This document shows, piece after piece, positions 55,202 through 64,000 of a DNA stretch of 64,000 nucleotides (positions are counted from its first letter, which is position 1; each line of letters opens with the position of its first letter). The DNA lies in contig JBAJNN010000010.1 in the NCBI GenBank assembly GCA_036881905.1, positions 1 through 64,000 on the forward strand. Direction: 5' to 3'. Source of the stretch: JBAJNN01 sp036881905 (GTDB lineage: Bacteria; Pseudomonadota; Alphaproteobacteria; Rhizobiales; Im1). The translations under genes and the position numbers were made by a program. The notes under the pieces are model-generated. The model did not search any database, was not told the origin of the DNA, and was given only the letters and a program-made list of their open reading frames with translations.

Positions 55202-56590
55202 TTATAGTGATGGCTGGCGCCGCAAGCCAGATGGCAAGGGACACATATGGACCCGCGGAGTTTCTACGCCTGCAGACGCGTTTCGCTCCCGCGCGAGAAC
55301 ATGGCCCGCAAGGTACAAAGACCCGCAAATCAAAATGCGCGGCGGGCGAGCTTCGCCTTGCGCCCACCGACCAACCCGATGAAGGGCGTCTTTCAGCGTA
55401 TCCGCCGATTCCGCTTGCAAACCGTGCCTACGCGCCGCCGCCGCCAAGCCATCTCCGGACCAGGCGCTGCTCTCACCTGGAATGGTCAAGGTTACGACCT
55501 TGCGGGCAAGACCGCGAAAGGCGCGAATATAACCGGCCGCATCCTTGTTTGCCGACATTCCCCAGATCAAAACCAACCGACGTGGGGATTGTCTGTCGAG
55601 AGTAGCCATGGACGTCGCGACCGCATGCGCCGCCGCCGGATTGTGGCCGCCATCCAGCCATAATTCCGCGCCCTGCGGCAGATCATTGGAGAACGCGCCC
55701 GATAGAAGGTTGAGTCGTGCCGGCCACCAGACCCTCTTCAGCCCTTGCGCAATATGGGTATCGCGAACAGCGGTTGTGCAAACGCTGCGCAACGCCGCAA
55801 TGGCAATGCCCGCATTGTCGTGCTGAAAGGCTCCGGCGAGGTTGGGTAACGGCAGGTCGAGCCGCCCGGCTTCATCCTGGTAAACCAAACGACCTTGTCG
55901 TTCAAAGACCTGCCAATGCCGCCCGAAGATCAGCAAAGGCGTGCCGCAACGGCGTGCCGCAGCCTCGATGGCCGCCAGCGCTTCCTTTGGTTGAGGCCCG
56001 ACGATACAGGGGATCCCGGCGCGCATGATTCCGGCCTTCTCGGCGGCAATAGCCGCCAGAGTCTTGCCCAGAAACCGCTGATGATCGAGACCGACCGGCG
56101 TAATGACGCTGGCCAGTGGCTTGGCCACGACATTGGTCGCATCAAGCCTGCCGCCGAGCCCGACTTCAAGCAGAAGATAATCCGCAAGCCGGCGCGAGAA
56201 GGCGAGCAGGGCGGCCGCGGTGGTGATTTCAAAGAATGTGATCGGATGATCGTTATTCGCGCTTTCGCATTCCTCAAGACGCTCACACAAGGCCGTTTCC
56301 TCGATCAGGTCTCCCCTACCGGCCCGGCCGAGTCTGATCCGCTCATTGAACTGCACAAGATGCGGCGAGGTATAGACATGAACCGCCTTGCCCGCCGCTT
56401 CGAGCATAGCGCGCAGGAACGCGATAACCGAGCCTTTGCCGTTGGTCCCGGCCACATGGATAACCGGCGGCAATGTTCGTTCGGGATGACCGAGCGCGGC
56501 CAGAAGCCGCCGCATTCTCTCAAGCGACAGATCGATGAGGCGGGGATGCAACGTCTTGAGACGCTCAAGGATGACATCGCTTAAAGCCAT
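55202..56590 (-). CDS. folC: Folylpolyglutamate synthase/dihydrofolate synthase
   Basis: Adds glutamate to folates and makes dihydrofolate. 462 residues. ATP loop VAGTNGKGSVIAFLRAML, mobile loop TSPHLVQFNERIRL, lysine region ITPVGLDHQRFLGKTLAAIA and WLDGGHNPAAAHA. The last 25 residues (SAGVETPRVHMCPLP) look like an added tail. Follows accD by 66 bp on the same strand, as usual in alphaproteobacteria. Confidence 0.96.
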   Translation of the reverse strand: MALSDVILERLKTLHPRLIDLSLERMRRLLAALGHPERTLPPVIHVAGTNGKGSVIAFLRAMLEAAGKAVHVYTSPHLVQFNERIRLGRAGRGDLIEETALCERLEECESANNDHPITFFEITTAAALLAFSRRLADYLLLEVGLGGRLDATNVVAKPLASVITPVGLDHQRFLGKTLAAIAAEKAGIMRAGIPCIVGPQPKEALAAIEAAARRCGTPLLIFGRHWQVFERQGRLVYQDEAGRLDLPLPNLAGAFQHDNAGIAIAALRSVCTTAVRDTHIAQGLKRVWWPARLNLLSGAFSNDLPQGAELWLDGGHNPAAAHAVATSMATLDRQSPRRLVLIWGMSANKDAAGYIRAFRGLARKVVTLTIPGESSAWSGDGLAAAARRHGLQAESADTLKDALHRVGRWAQGEARPPRILICGSLYLAGHVLARERNASAGVETPRVHMCPLPSGLRRQPSL

Positions 56591-56656
56591 GAGAGTCTTC
56601 TTCGAGAGGTCACTGTTCAGCAGAGCTTGAACGTTAAAAAACGACGCTCGCGGCCA

Positions 56657-57643
56657 CTATGTTCTTTGTGATGCATCCGCCCCGGCGTCAGCCGAAGAGC
56701 CGGTTCCGTCCGTGGATTCGGATTCATCGGCTGAATCAGAAGATTTGTCCGGCAACCTTTTCTGCTCGCCTGCGGAGTCCGGCGTCGCCCGCGCGGGCGA
56801 CTTCATGAGAAGTCTTATCAAGCGAGCGAGCGTTTCCGGCAGGCGATGGCGGTGCACCACCATGTCCACCATGCCATGATCGCGGAGATATTCCGAACGC
56901 TGAAACCCCTCGGGCAATTTCTCTCTTATGGTTTGCTCGATGACACGGGGGCCGGCAAAGCCAATCAGAGCCTTGGGTTCGGCAATCTGAATGTCGCCGA
57001 GCATGGCGTAGGATGCGCTGACGCCGCCGGTGGTCGGATTGGTGAGCACCACGATGTAAGGCAGCCCGGCTTCGCGCAGGGTTTGAACCGCCACGACCGT
57101 TCGCGGCATCTGCATCAGCGACAAAATACCCTCCTGCATGCGCGCCCCGCCGGAAGAGACGAACAAGACAAAAGGGGTGGATCGCCGGGTGGCGCTCTGC
57201 ATCGCCCCTAACAGCGCCTCGCCGGCCGCCATGCCCAACGACCCTCCCATGAAGGAAAAATCCTGAACCGCGGCGACAATCTCCAAACCCCGAACTCTCC
57301 CGCCTGCCGCCATCACCGCATCGACAAGGCCGGTTTTCTGTCTTGCGCTTTTCAAACGGTCGGTGTAGCGACGCTCATCGCGAAATTTCAGCGGATCGAC
57401 CGCGACATCAACCGCGGCAAGAGGCTCGAACTCACCACCATCGAACAGATGTTCCAGCCGTTTGCGCGCCGGCATCCGCATGTGAACGTCGCTGCCGGGC
57501 ATCACAAAATGATTGGCGGCAAGGTCACGGTAAAACACCATATGGCCGGTTTCGGGGCATTTCACCCATAAATCTTCCGGCATATCCCGTTTCGCCAGAA
57601 AGCTGCGAATCTTGGGCCGAACGAAATTACTGATCCAGTTCAA
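56657..57643 (-). CDS. accD: Acetyl-CoA carboxylase carboxyltransferase subunit beta
   Basis: Carboxyltransferase half of acetyl-CoA carboxylase (fatty acid synthesis). 328 residues. N-terminus WISNFVRPKIRSFLAKRDMP and WVKCPETGHMVFYRDL, then FMGGSLGMAAGEAL, SSGGARMQEGILSLMQM and TNPTTGGVSASYAMLGD. As in other alphaproteobacteria the zinc-ribbon cysteines are not complete. The acidic serine-rich tail (SDSADESESTDGT) is lineage-specific. trpA, its normal upstream neighbour, is missing; pyrF stands there instead. Confidence 0.97.
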   Translation of the reverse strand: MNWISNFVRPKIRSFLAKRDMPEDLWVKCPETGHMVFYRDLAANHFVMPGSDVHMRMPARKRLEHLFDGGEFEPLAAVDVAVDPLKFRDERRYTDRLKSARQKTGLVDAVMAAGGRVRGLEIVAAVQDFSFMGGSLGMAAGEALLGAMQSATRRSTPFVLFVSSGGARMQEGILSLMQMPRTVVAVQTLREAGLPYIVVLTNPTTGGVSASYAMLGDIQIAEPKALIGFAGPRVIEQTIREKLPEGFQRSEYLRDHGMVDMVVHRHRLPETLARLIRLLMKSPARATPDSAGEQKRLPDKSSDSADESESTDGTGSSADAGADASQRT

Positions 57644-57728
57644 CGCGCCGTTTCCTAATGTTTCGCCTTTGCAGGCGCTACATGCGCCGCGGCCGCCCCG
57701 CTGGGCTTGGCTCCGGTATCGTCACGTA

Positions 57729-58541
57729 TTATGTCTTTAGACCCGGGCCAGCCGAGAAGCGCTTCTTATCGATAAGGGTTTCATGCCGGGGGACAGCTTT
57801 ACCGGCCTTTTCAACGTCACGAAGAATTACGCAGACCGCCGCCGCCGGATCCGGCGACTGTGTCACCGGCCGACCGATCACCAGGATATCGGCGCCGTTG
57901 CCGAGGGCCGCCGCCGGGGTTGCGATCCGTTTCTGATCGCTACAGTCCCCGCCATTCGGGCGAATGCCCGGCGCCACGGCGATAAACGGTTCCGCGATGG
58001 CCCGGCGCAACGCGGTAAGGTCACTTGGCGCACAGACCACCCCATCAAACCCGCAGTCACGGGCCAGCAGGGCCAGCCGCAATGCTTGGCTTTCAGCCTC
58101 TCTTGTGCGGAACCCTAATCTGTCCAGATCCGTATTGTCAAGACTCGTCAGCACGGTGACCGCGATCAGCATCGGGCGCGGAATCCCCGCTATTTCAGAG
58201 ACCGCCTCACGCGCCGCGCGCAGCATGGCGCCGCCTCCCATTGCGTGAAGAGTGATGATGGACGGCAGCGGATCGAGCGCCATGATCGCACGCATGGCCC
58301 CGGCGGCCGTATTGGGAATGTCGTGCACTTTAAGGTCCAGAAAGACCGGTATGCCGATTTTGGCGACATGTTCGTATCCTAAGCGCCCATGGGAACAGAA
58401 AAATTCCAGCCCGATCTTGACGAAACCGACCTTGCCGGCAAGGGCACGCGCAAGGCTGACCGCGCGACCTTCATCGACAGTATCGAGAGCGACGCAAATG
58501 GGGTTGGCCGGCGGCAACGCCGCGGCAAAGTCCGAACCCAT
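57729..58541 (-). CDS. pyrF: Orotidine 5'-phosphate decarboxylase
   Basis: Final step of UMP synthesis. 270 residues, slightly long through a C-terminal extension. Catalytic D-x-K-x-x-D motif in VFLDLKVHDIPNTAAG, CVALDTVDEG at the start, VAPGIRPNGGD and ILVIGRPVTQSPDP for phosphate binding. Start at 58541 gives the family N-terminus. Only 85 bp separate it from accD. Confidence 0.97.
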   Translation of the reverse strand: MGSDFAAALPPANPICVALDTVDEGRAVSLARALAGKVGFVKIGLEFFCSHGRLGYEHVAKIGIPVFLDLKVHDIPNTAAGAMRAIMALDPLPSIITLHAMGGGAMLRAAREAVSEIAGIPRPMLIAVTVLTSLDNTDLDRLGFRTREAESQALRLALLARDCGFDGVVCAPSDLTALRRAIAEPFIAVAPGIRPNGGDCSDQKRIATPAAALGNGADILVIGRPVTQSPDPAAAVCVILRDVEKAGKAVPRHETLIDKKRFSAGPGLKT

Positions 58542-58672
58542 TCAATCTCATCCATTCAGCACAAGCGGCGTTTTCATCGTCATGTCACTGCCGTAAACAC
58601 CCGGATATATACACTACGCCAAACATCGGCTGTGATATCTGGTTGGCACTCAATCACAGGTCTTCGGCGGCA

Positions 58673-58957
58673 TTATGCTTGCTTATCCGCCTCGATCCGG
58701 CGAAGTTCACGCCAAGCCTCACGCGCGGCCTTGCGCCATTTTCCTTGCGCAAACCAAGTACTCGTAGCCCCGGCCAGCATCCCCAGCATGACAGCCCCGG
58801 CAATCAGCACATAAAGCGGCGTCTCAACGGCAAACCAAGGATCGGACTGGGAAAAGGGATCGAGCGAGAACGTCACAAGCTGACGGTTCGCGGCCACAAT
58901 CACGATAATGGCGACAGCGACCGGCAGGCCGACAACCCATGACAGCGCGGATTTCAC
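58673..58957 (-). CDS. lapA: LapA (DUF1049) membrane protein
   Basis: 94 residues, two transmembrane helices (about 4-22 and 45-65) joined by a loop with FSLDPFSQSDPWFAVETPLY, typical of the LapA domain. Role in envelope and lipopolysaccharide assembly. It lies between ihfB and pyrF, the usual alphaproteobacterial order. Confidence 0.88.
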   Translation of the reverse strand: MKSALSWVVGLPVAVAIIVIVAANRQLVTFSLDPFSQSDPWFAVETPLYVLIAGAVMLGMLAGATSTWFAQGKWRKAAREAWRELRRIEADKQA

Positions 58958-59022
58958 AAATCATGCTCCATGAATGAAGACGGGCCGGCCAGAGCAAGAA
59001 ACCCTGTTTTCCAAGGGAGAGT

Positions 59023-59322
59023 CTAACCGACCGTTTCCGCCTTTGCGGGGTTCAGCCGCCGATGCAGCAGCCGTCCGGTCTTGAAGTGGAGGACCTTCTT
59101 GGCTTCCACCGAAACCGGAGCGCCGGTTCTTGGATTGCGCCCGATCCGGGCCTTACGGTGTCTCACCGAAAACGCTCCGAAACCACGCAACTCAACGCGA
59201 TCGTTTCGAGCCAGCGCGGTGCCGATTTCATCGAGAATGGCATTGACGCCCCGCTCGACATAGTCTTGCGGAAGGGAAGGATTTTTACCGGCAATCTTCC
59301 GGATCAACCCCGATTTGATCAT
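59023..59322 (-). CDS. ihfB: Integration host factor subunit beta
   Basis: DNA-bending protein, 99 residues. HU/IHF fold with VELRGFGAFSVRHRKARIGR and NPRTGAPVSVEAKKVLHFKT, containing the proline-tipped beta arm (R-N-P-R-T-G). Partner of IhfA, not in the window. Starts at ATG 59322 with AGGAGAGCAG upstream. Confidence 0.97.
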   Translation of the reverse strand: MIKSGLIRKIAGKNPSLPQDYVERGVNAILDEIGTALARNDRVELRGFGAFSVRHRKARIGRNPRTGAPVSVEAKKVLHFKTGRLLHRRLNPAKAETVG

Positions 59323-59517
59323 GGTTTTCTGCTCTCCTTTGCGTCACTCGCGTCTTTCAAGCAAAACAGGCCGGGCGCTTAACTAAAAACCCGAGACCAA
59401 CCATGCCAAGCCGATATGCCGCTGTCAAGTCGAACCTTTCGGAGCCGAACGCCGGCAGACAGTTTGGCGCACGAGATAACAAATAAGGCGGCGGGACCGA
59501 ACCGTAGAGGGATCATA

Positions 59518-60333
59518 TTATCGCCCCCCAGGCCGGAGCACATCGCTCATGCTATAGAGGCCGGGCTTTTGTTCCCGTGCCCAAAGCGCCGCCTTGAGTG
59601 CACCACGGGCGAAAATATCGCGTGACTGGGCGCGGTGAACGAGTTCGAGCCGTTCGCCATCGCCGGCGAAGATAACGCTATGTTCCCCCACGACCGAGCC
59701 GCCGCGCAGGCTGGCAAATTCAATATCGCCGCGTATACGCTTCCCGATATGGCCGGTGCGCGCATATGACGCGCGCTCGTCAAGCCTGACGCCGCGGCCG
59801 TGGGCGGCGGCGGCGGCGAGGAGCAGAGCGGTGCCTGAGGGTGCATCGACCTTGTGACGGTGATGCATCTCGGTAATTTCAATGTCGAAATCCTTATCGA
59901 GCATCGCCGAGACTTTACGCACAATCTCGCTCAGCACAGTGACACCGAGGCTCATATTGCCCGATTTTACGATAGGGGTTCGCCGCGCGGCGGTTTCGAT
60001 TGCCTGCTCATGATCCTCATCGAGACCGGTGGTCCCGATAATATGGACAATACCGGCCCGCGCCGTCAGCGCCGACAATGCGGCCGTTGCGGCCGGGCGG
60101 GTAAAATCGATAACGCCATCGGCCTCAGCAATCGCGGCGCGGGCGTCACTTTCAACTCTGACGCCGATCTCGCCTATTCCCGCCAGAACTCCCATATCCT
60201 TGCCGATATAGGCTGAGCCGGCGCGGGTGAAACCCGCCGCAATCATAAAGCCTTGCGCCCCTCGCACGATGCGGGTGAGGGTGCGGCCCATCCGCCCTCC
60301 CGCACCCGCAATCGCCAGTTTCATGATTGCCAT
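59518..60333 (-). CDS. dapB: 4-hydroxy-tetrahydrodipicolinate reductase
   Basis: Lysine and diaminopimelate synthesis, NAD(P)H-dependent. 271 residues. Cofactor loop AIAGAGGRMGRTL, GTTGLDEDH, substrate motif EMHHRHKVDAPSGTALLLA with the catalytic His pair and Lys, and GHIGKRIRGDIEFASLRGG. Start ATG 60333 has GGGAGAA upstream; a second ATG at 60324 is close. Upstream frame extension is not supported. Confidence 0.97.
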   Translation of the reverse strand: MAIMKLAIAGAGGRMGRTLTRIVRGAQGFMIAAGFTRAGSAYIGKDMGVLAGIGEIGVRVESDARAAIAEADGVIDFTRPAATAALSALTARAGIVHIIGTTGLDEDHEQAIETAARRTPIVKSGNMSLGVTVLSEIVRKVSAMLDKDFDIEITEMHHRHKVDAPSGTALLLAAAAAHGRGVRLDERASYARTGHIGKRIRGDIEFASLRGGSVVGEHSVIFAGDGERLELVHRAQSRDIFARGALKAALWAREQKPGLYSMSDVLRPGGR

Positions 60334-60501
60334 ACCGCTTGCTTTCTCCCGAAGGCTCCTTTGCGAAAACCAAACCCCTGGGGCCGGATAAGTCAGCAGC
60401 CCGTCATTTACAGCCGGGCCCAAATGCCGTGAAATGACCCCCGCGCCTTACCGACATAAGGTATGATATCGGAAAACACATGATTCGGGAAGACCGTAAC
60501 G

Positions 60502-60963
60502 ATGACGGAGATTCTATTTTACCATCTTGAGCGCCAGCCTCTGGAGCGGGTTTTACCGGTTTTGCTGGAAAAAACCTTGTCACGCGGATGGCGAGCCGTG
60601 GTTCAGGCCGGCGGCGCGGAGCGCGTCGAGAGTTTGTCAACCCTATTATGGACCTGTCGGGACGAGGCGTTTCTGCCCCACGGCACCGCGCGCGACGGCC
60701 ACGAGGCGCATCAGCCGATCTGGCTGACGGCGGAGCCGGTCAATCCCAATCGGGCGGATATCCGGTTTTTCGTCGATGGGTCCAACAGTGAGGACATTGC
60801 AGACTACAGGCGCGTGGCGCATCTGTTCGATGGCCGCGACGCGACCCTGCTCGCCAGGCTGCGCGACTATTGGAAGGCTGCATGCGCCGACGGTCATAAC
60901 GCCACCTATTGGCAACAAAACCGGGCCGGAGTCTGGGAGCAAAAGGCGCGATCCGGCGAGTAG
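60502..60963 (+). CDS. holC: DNA polymerase III chi subunit
   Basis: 153 residues. FYHLERQPLERVLPVLLEKT at the start, ESLSTLLWTCRDEAFLPHG and QPIWLTAEPVNPNRADIRFF follow the HolC family order. Links the clamp loader to SSB. pepA, a common neighbour, is not here. Converges with smr. Confidence 0.94.
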   Translation: MTEILFYHLERQPLERVLPVLLEKTLSRGWRAVVQAGGAERVESLSTLLWTCRDEAFLPHGTARDGHEAHQPIWLTAEPVNPNRADIRFFVDGSNSEDIADYRRVAHLFDGRDATLLARLRDYWKAACADGHNATYWQQNRAGVWEQKARSGE

Positions 60964-60987
60964 AGCACTGAGATAGGCAAACGGCCG

Positions 60988-61659
60988 TCACCGGCTCAAA
61001 TGAATGGGTCGGCGCGGATGGCGTGCCATCGCCGAACGACACAGACGCACATAAAATGCGCCGCCGCCGCCATGTCTGGGATGGGCCGGCCGATAGCCCG
61101 AAACCAGCCGGCGCAAAGACGGTTCCTCAAGCCATTGCGGTAGAAACCCTCGTAACCGCCCCCGATCTGCGGATCTCGCATAAATCTCCGGCCCATCGGG
61201 TCTTTGGCGCGTGCGGCCCTTGCCGGTAATCACCAAAACGGTTTTCCGACCATCCTCAAAAGCTTGCGAGAGAAAAGCTTCAAGTTTCATGCGCGCGGTC
61301 TGCGCCGTTTCGCCATGAAGGTCGAGACGGGCGTCGATCGCGATTTGTCCGCGCGTGAGGCGCTGTCTTGTACGTCGATCAAGCCCACTCAACGGCAATA
61401 ATGCCGGAGGCGATGGCGAATGGGCTGTTGGCGACGGCGATTTGCCGGGCAGGAATGGCCGGGGCCGCGGGTGATCGGCTCTTTTGCCCCCAGGGAGTGA
61501 CGATCGCGGTTTTGCGGCAATATTGCGCGCCGCCATGGGGCCATGATGTGCACGGTCAAGCGGTTTTACCGTCTTGGCGACCTCAAGCCACAAACCGAAA
61601 TCGCTTAGAGTATCGGGCCGCCCTGCGGGTTTTATCGGTCCTGCCCGATCCGTCTTCAT
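60988..61659 (-). CDS. Smr domain protein
   Basis: 223 residues. A disordered, proline- and arginine-rich N-terminus is followed by an Smr domain from about 110: DARLDLHGETAQTARMKLEA, VLVITGKGR, LEEPSLRRLVSGYRPAHPRH and GGGGAFYVRL. Smr domains bind or cut nucleic acid; this stand-alone type is found beside mltA in many alphaproteobacteria. An insertion (about 155-168) between ITGKGR and FLPQWL is longer than usual. Confidence 0.9.
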   Translation of the reverse strand: MKTDRAGPIKPAGRPDTLSDFGLWLEVAKTVKPLDRAHHGPMAARNIAAKPRSSLPGGKRADHPRPRPFLPGKSPSPTAHSPSPPALLPLSGLDRRTRQRLTRGQIAIDARLDLHGETAQTARMKLEAFLSQAFEDGRKTVLVITGKGRTRQRPDGPEIYARSADRGRLRGFLPQWLEEPSLRRLVSGYRPAHPRHGGGGAFYVRLCRSAMARHPRRPIHLSR

Positions 61660-61750
61660 TTCAACACCTTACATCGCCTCTTGTGAAACGGCTTACCTCC
61701 GCGTCGAGGGTCATCATCATATCATCCATGGTCCACCGGAGCGGGCAGAG

Positions 61751-62965
61751 TCAAGAGCGAACGTCCCGGCCGAGACGGCGCGGCACTAAGACAGTCATAT
61801 GCCCGGGGCTGTTCATGCGCCCGGCGATATTGGCGGCCCGCGCACCGGATCCCCAAAACACGTCCCCACGCAACAGGCCCTTAATCGCCGTTCCGGTATC
61901 CTGGGCAACGACAAGGCGACGCAGGGGAGCCAAAGCGCCGTTCTTGCCGGTTGGAGCAGTGGTTTCAAGCCAGATCGGCATGCCGAGCCGATAGCGGCTT
62001 CTATCCACCGCAAGGCTGCGGCCCGGTGTCAGCGGCACGCCTTCGGCGCCCAAAGGTCCCAATTGCGGGTCCATCCCCTTGACGACACGAAAGAAAACAA
62101 AGGATTCATTGCGATTCATCAATGGCTTTGCCCGGTCAGGATTGGTTTTAAGCCAGACCTGAATGGTCTGCATGGAAAGATTTTTACGCGAAATTTCACC
62201 GGCTTCCACCAAAAGCCGGCCGATGGCCGTATAGGGCCGCCCGTTTTTCGCGGCAAAGCTGACACGCATGACCCGACCATCTTCGAGCCGGATGCGACCT
62301 GAACCCTGAATCTGGAGAAAAAATGCATCCCGCGCGCTTTTGAGCCAGACAAATTCCAGCCCTCGTCCCGACAAGGCCCCGGCTTCGATTTCAGCGCGGG
62401 TGAAGTAGGCTTGCGGGCGGCCATTCACCATCCGACCGCAACATGTGCCAAGGCGCTTACGGATCAATGGGCCGAAAAGCACCAGATCCCTCGGTTTTGC
62501 GTAGAGCGGTATATGATACGGCCCCTGAGGGGTCGTGGAGCCATCCACCTCCGGCTCGAAATATCCGGTAAACACCCCGCTCTCGCCATTTTGCGATTCG
62601 ATGGCGAGGGCGACGAAATTGCTCTCGAAAAACTGTCGCGCCGTTCCTTGCGATACTGTTGTCGGCATTACGAGAGCGTTTCGGCAAACCCTGAGCCAAT
62701 CGGCCTCGCGCCCGCCAAATTGCGGCCTGCCCGAAAAGCCACGGCCGGTTTCGATCATTTCACCACAAGAGCGGTGAAACGCGGCAAATGCGTCAACCGG
62801 ACTGTCCTCGTCCCAGCCGGAAAGCTCGGAAACGGGCGCTTTCTTCAAAGCTTGCGCTCGTGACCACTCCGGCGTTTGCGAGAACGCCGGCTGCAAACCC
62901 GATTTGAGTGCGACAAAAGCGAGAAGACAAAACGCAATTTTGCCAAAAGCATGCCACCGTTTCAT
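61751..62965 (-). CDS. mltA: Membrane-bound lytic murein transglycosylase A
   Basis: Cuts peptidoglycan glycan strands. 404 residues. Signal peptide 1-30 (ending PAFSQ), MltA domain with GVFTGYFEPEVDGS, VWLKSARDAFFLQIQGSGRI and FAAKNGRPYTAIGRLLVEAG, and the C-terminal 3D domain QDTGTAIKGLLRGDVFWGSG holding the catalytic aspartate. No lipobox is seen, so it is periplasmic rather than lipid-anchored. Confidence 0.96.
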   Translation of the reverse strand: MKRWHAFGKIAFCLLAFVALKSGLQPAFSQTPEWSRAQALKKAPVSELSGWDEDSPVDAFAAFHRSCGEMIETGRGFSGRPQFGGREADWLRVCRNALVMPTTVSQGTARQFFESNFVALAIESQNGESGVFTGYFEPEVDGSTTPQGPYHIPLYAKPRDLVLFGPLIRKRLGTCCGRMVNGRPQAYFTRAEIEAGALSGRGLEFVWLKSARDAFFLQIQGSGRIRLEDGRVMRVSFAAKNGRPYTAIGRLLVEAGEISRKNLSMQTIQVWLKTNPDRAKPLMNRNESFVFFRVVKGMDPQLGPLGAEGVPLTPGRSLAVDRSRYRLGMPIWLETTAPTGKNGALAPLRRLVVAQDTGTAIKGLLRGDVFWGSGARAANIAGRMNSPGHMTVLVPRRLGRDVRS

Positions 62966-63003
62966 CCGCTTTCGATTCCCGGGCCGACACGCCTAAGCCG
63001 GCT

Positions 63004-63729
63004 TCATTCTTGGTCCGACCCGGTCGCAACCAACGTCCAGTTTGGATTGTCGGTGGTCACATCACGCATGAAGCTCCATACATCGGTCATTTCGCGAATT
63101 TCCTTGGGGTCGCCCTCGACAATCTGACCTTCACGATCCTTGGTGACGGTGATCAGCTCCCCGACCAGCCTGACCGTCAGGACGGCTTTGCGGTTTTCAA
63201 GGTCGCCTGAGGTTATAACCGCTTCCTTGACGCCGACGAAGCGGGCCTCAACCGTTTGCCCTGCCTTTTTCCGTTCGGCCACGGATTTGGCGAATTGATC
63301 ATAAACTTCTTGACTCAGGAGGGGGCGCAAAGCTTCAAGGTCGCCTTGCTGGAACGCTATCACGATCGTCTCATAGGCGAGCTTGGCGCCTTCGAGAAAC
63401 GAAGCGGGCTGGAAATTTCCATCCGCCCTGGCTATGGCTTGCAGAGCCTTCGCCAGAGGCGAATTCTCCTCGGCATAGCTTTTCCACACCGGCACGGCCG
63501 GTTCATCGGAGTCTTCAGCCCTTTTATCGCGATCAGGCAGAAGGATAACACCGTTCTTGCCTGCGGCGGCACCTTCATGTCCCTCTTTGCGATCCAAAGC
63601 CCCAAAGGAATCATAGCGCCGGCGCTCATGACCGGTCCGCCGCCCGAGAGAACCCCGCAGGCGGATAAAAATCACGACCGCAATGGCCAGCAACAGTAGG
63701 TTTAAGGGATCAAACACTTCGCTCATCAT
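63004..63729 (-). CDS. Tim44-like domain protein
   Basis: 241 residues. One N-terminal membrane helix (about 9-24) after MMSEVFDPLNLL, a charged linker, and a Tim44-like domain (about 100-240: FLEGAKLAYETIVIAFQQGD, LLSQEVYDQFAKSVAERKKA, VWSFMRDVTTDNPNWTLVAT). Known as TimA in alphaproteobacteria, a relative of mitochondrial Tim44, acting at the inner membrane. Followed by mltA 38 bp later. Confidence 0.93.
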   Translation of the reverse strand: MMSEVFDPLNLLLLAIAVVIFIRLRGSLGRRTGHERRRYDSFGALDRKEGHEGAAAGKNGVILLPDRDKRAEDSDEPAVPVWKSYAEENSPLAKALQAIARADGNFQPASFLEGAKLAYETIVIAFQQGDLEALRPLLSQEVYDQFAKSVAERKKAGQTVEARFVGVKEAVITSGDLENRKAVLTVRLVGELITVTKDREGQIVEGDPKEIREMTDVWSFMRDVTTDNPNWTLVATGSDQE

Positions 63730-64000
63730 CTTGTGACCGCAACAGCCCTGGCTTTAAAAAACAGAGGTCTCCATCGCGCCGAACCTCGAAGAGGCAACCT
63801 CTCGGGGTTCATTGTAGCACACCGGATCGCCCCATGCGAGATTTCATTCGTCATTCATCCTGTGATCGCCTTGCGCCGACAGCCAATATCTGATAGGGTC
63901 GTTCTGGTTCGGAAAGATGCATAAATAAATTCCGATGTCGCAATACGGGCCAACAGGCCACCATCAAACGGTGAGGGGGCAGCCTCTTGATCGTCTTCTT
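63730..64000. other. Intergenic region at window end, possible start of fxsA
   Basis: Mostly without a gene. At the very end TTG 63987 follows GAGGGGG and begins (M)IVF. In related genomes fxsA and secB diverge from this Tim44-like gene, so a gene may begin here; the window ends too soon to tell. Confidence 0.25.

Noticed and set aside
1..64000. tRNA, rRNA, riboswitch or CRISPR features
   Set aside because: Intergenic regions were read for T-arm motifs, rRNA blocks, regularly spaced repeats and known riboswitch cores; none was convincing by eye.

Overview
The window is chromosomal DNA of an alphaproteobacterium. The gene content and order fit that class: lapA-ihfB with pyrF, accD-folC, serC with purA, ligA next to recN, the Tim44-like/mltA/smr trio, a 7Fe ferredoxin, and a Mg-type hemB. 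I cannot name a genus; the gene set looks closer to Rhodospirillales-like lineages than to Rhizobiales (inference). No rRNA, tRNA or CRISPR array was seen. TGA is an ordinary stop codon here. The window carries many broken genes and small inverted-repeat elements, and some expected neighbours are missing (trpFBA between pyrF and accD, serA between serC and purA). This suggests a genome that is losing genes or rearranging.

Layout. 1-3200: end of an IS481-type transposase, an unknown reading frame split by a MITE, an MFS gene with a stop codon, and an internally deleted flavin halogenase, together the ruins of a secondary-metabolite locus. 3400-12700: CPBP protease, a degenerate GGDEF-EAL membrane protein, a CstA-type carrier behind a strong promoter, gshB, rlmE, tyrS. 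12900-18440: four tandem DUF3100 membrane-protein genes in alternating types (B-A-B-A). 18700-26300: a C3-acid locus with a 3-hydroxyisobutyrate-dehydrogenase-like enzyme, pyruvate kinase, glycerate 2-kinase, an MFS carrier, an unusual ketol-acid-reductoisomerase-like protein and a GntP permease. 26360-32720: a second MITE copy, hemB, two more inverted-repeat elements, ligA, recN, fdxA. 33000-38200: a Flp pilin gene with a perfect CtrA box, serC, purA, grxC, comF, beta-carbonic anhydrase. 38440-40620: two perfect parS sites flanking a DUF3644 gene with an amber codon and a lipoprotein gene. 40700-45700: an amino-acid oxidase, an AapJ-like binding protein, and decayed ABC and ornithine-cyclodeaminase genes. 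45900-55190: an AGCS symporter, then the centrepiece, an operon of N-hydroxylase, cupin, FAD amine oxidase, methionyl-tRNA-synthetase-like ligase and MFS exporter, followed by a peptide-binding protein and recombination scars. 55200-64000: housekeeping genes folC, accD, pyrF, lapA, ihfB, dapB, holC, smr, mltA and a Tim44-like gene.

The most interesting system is the 47.6-52.9 kb operon. The combination of an L-lysine/ornithine N-hydroxylase, a zinc-type cupin, a MetRS-like ligase and a DAO-type flavoenzyme is the enzyme set known to make an N-N bond (hydrazine synthetase chemistry, as in the s56-p1 and triacsin pathways of actinomycetes). Here the cupin and the MetRS-like parts are separate genes, the genes are coupled by ATGA overlaps, and the host is an alphaproteobacterium. 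The likely product is a small hydrazine such as hydrazinoacetate, exported by the MFS protein (inference). No tailoring gene is visible, and the first gene carries a one-base frameshift in an A5 run that must be checked.
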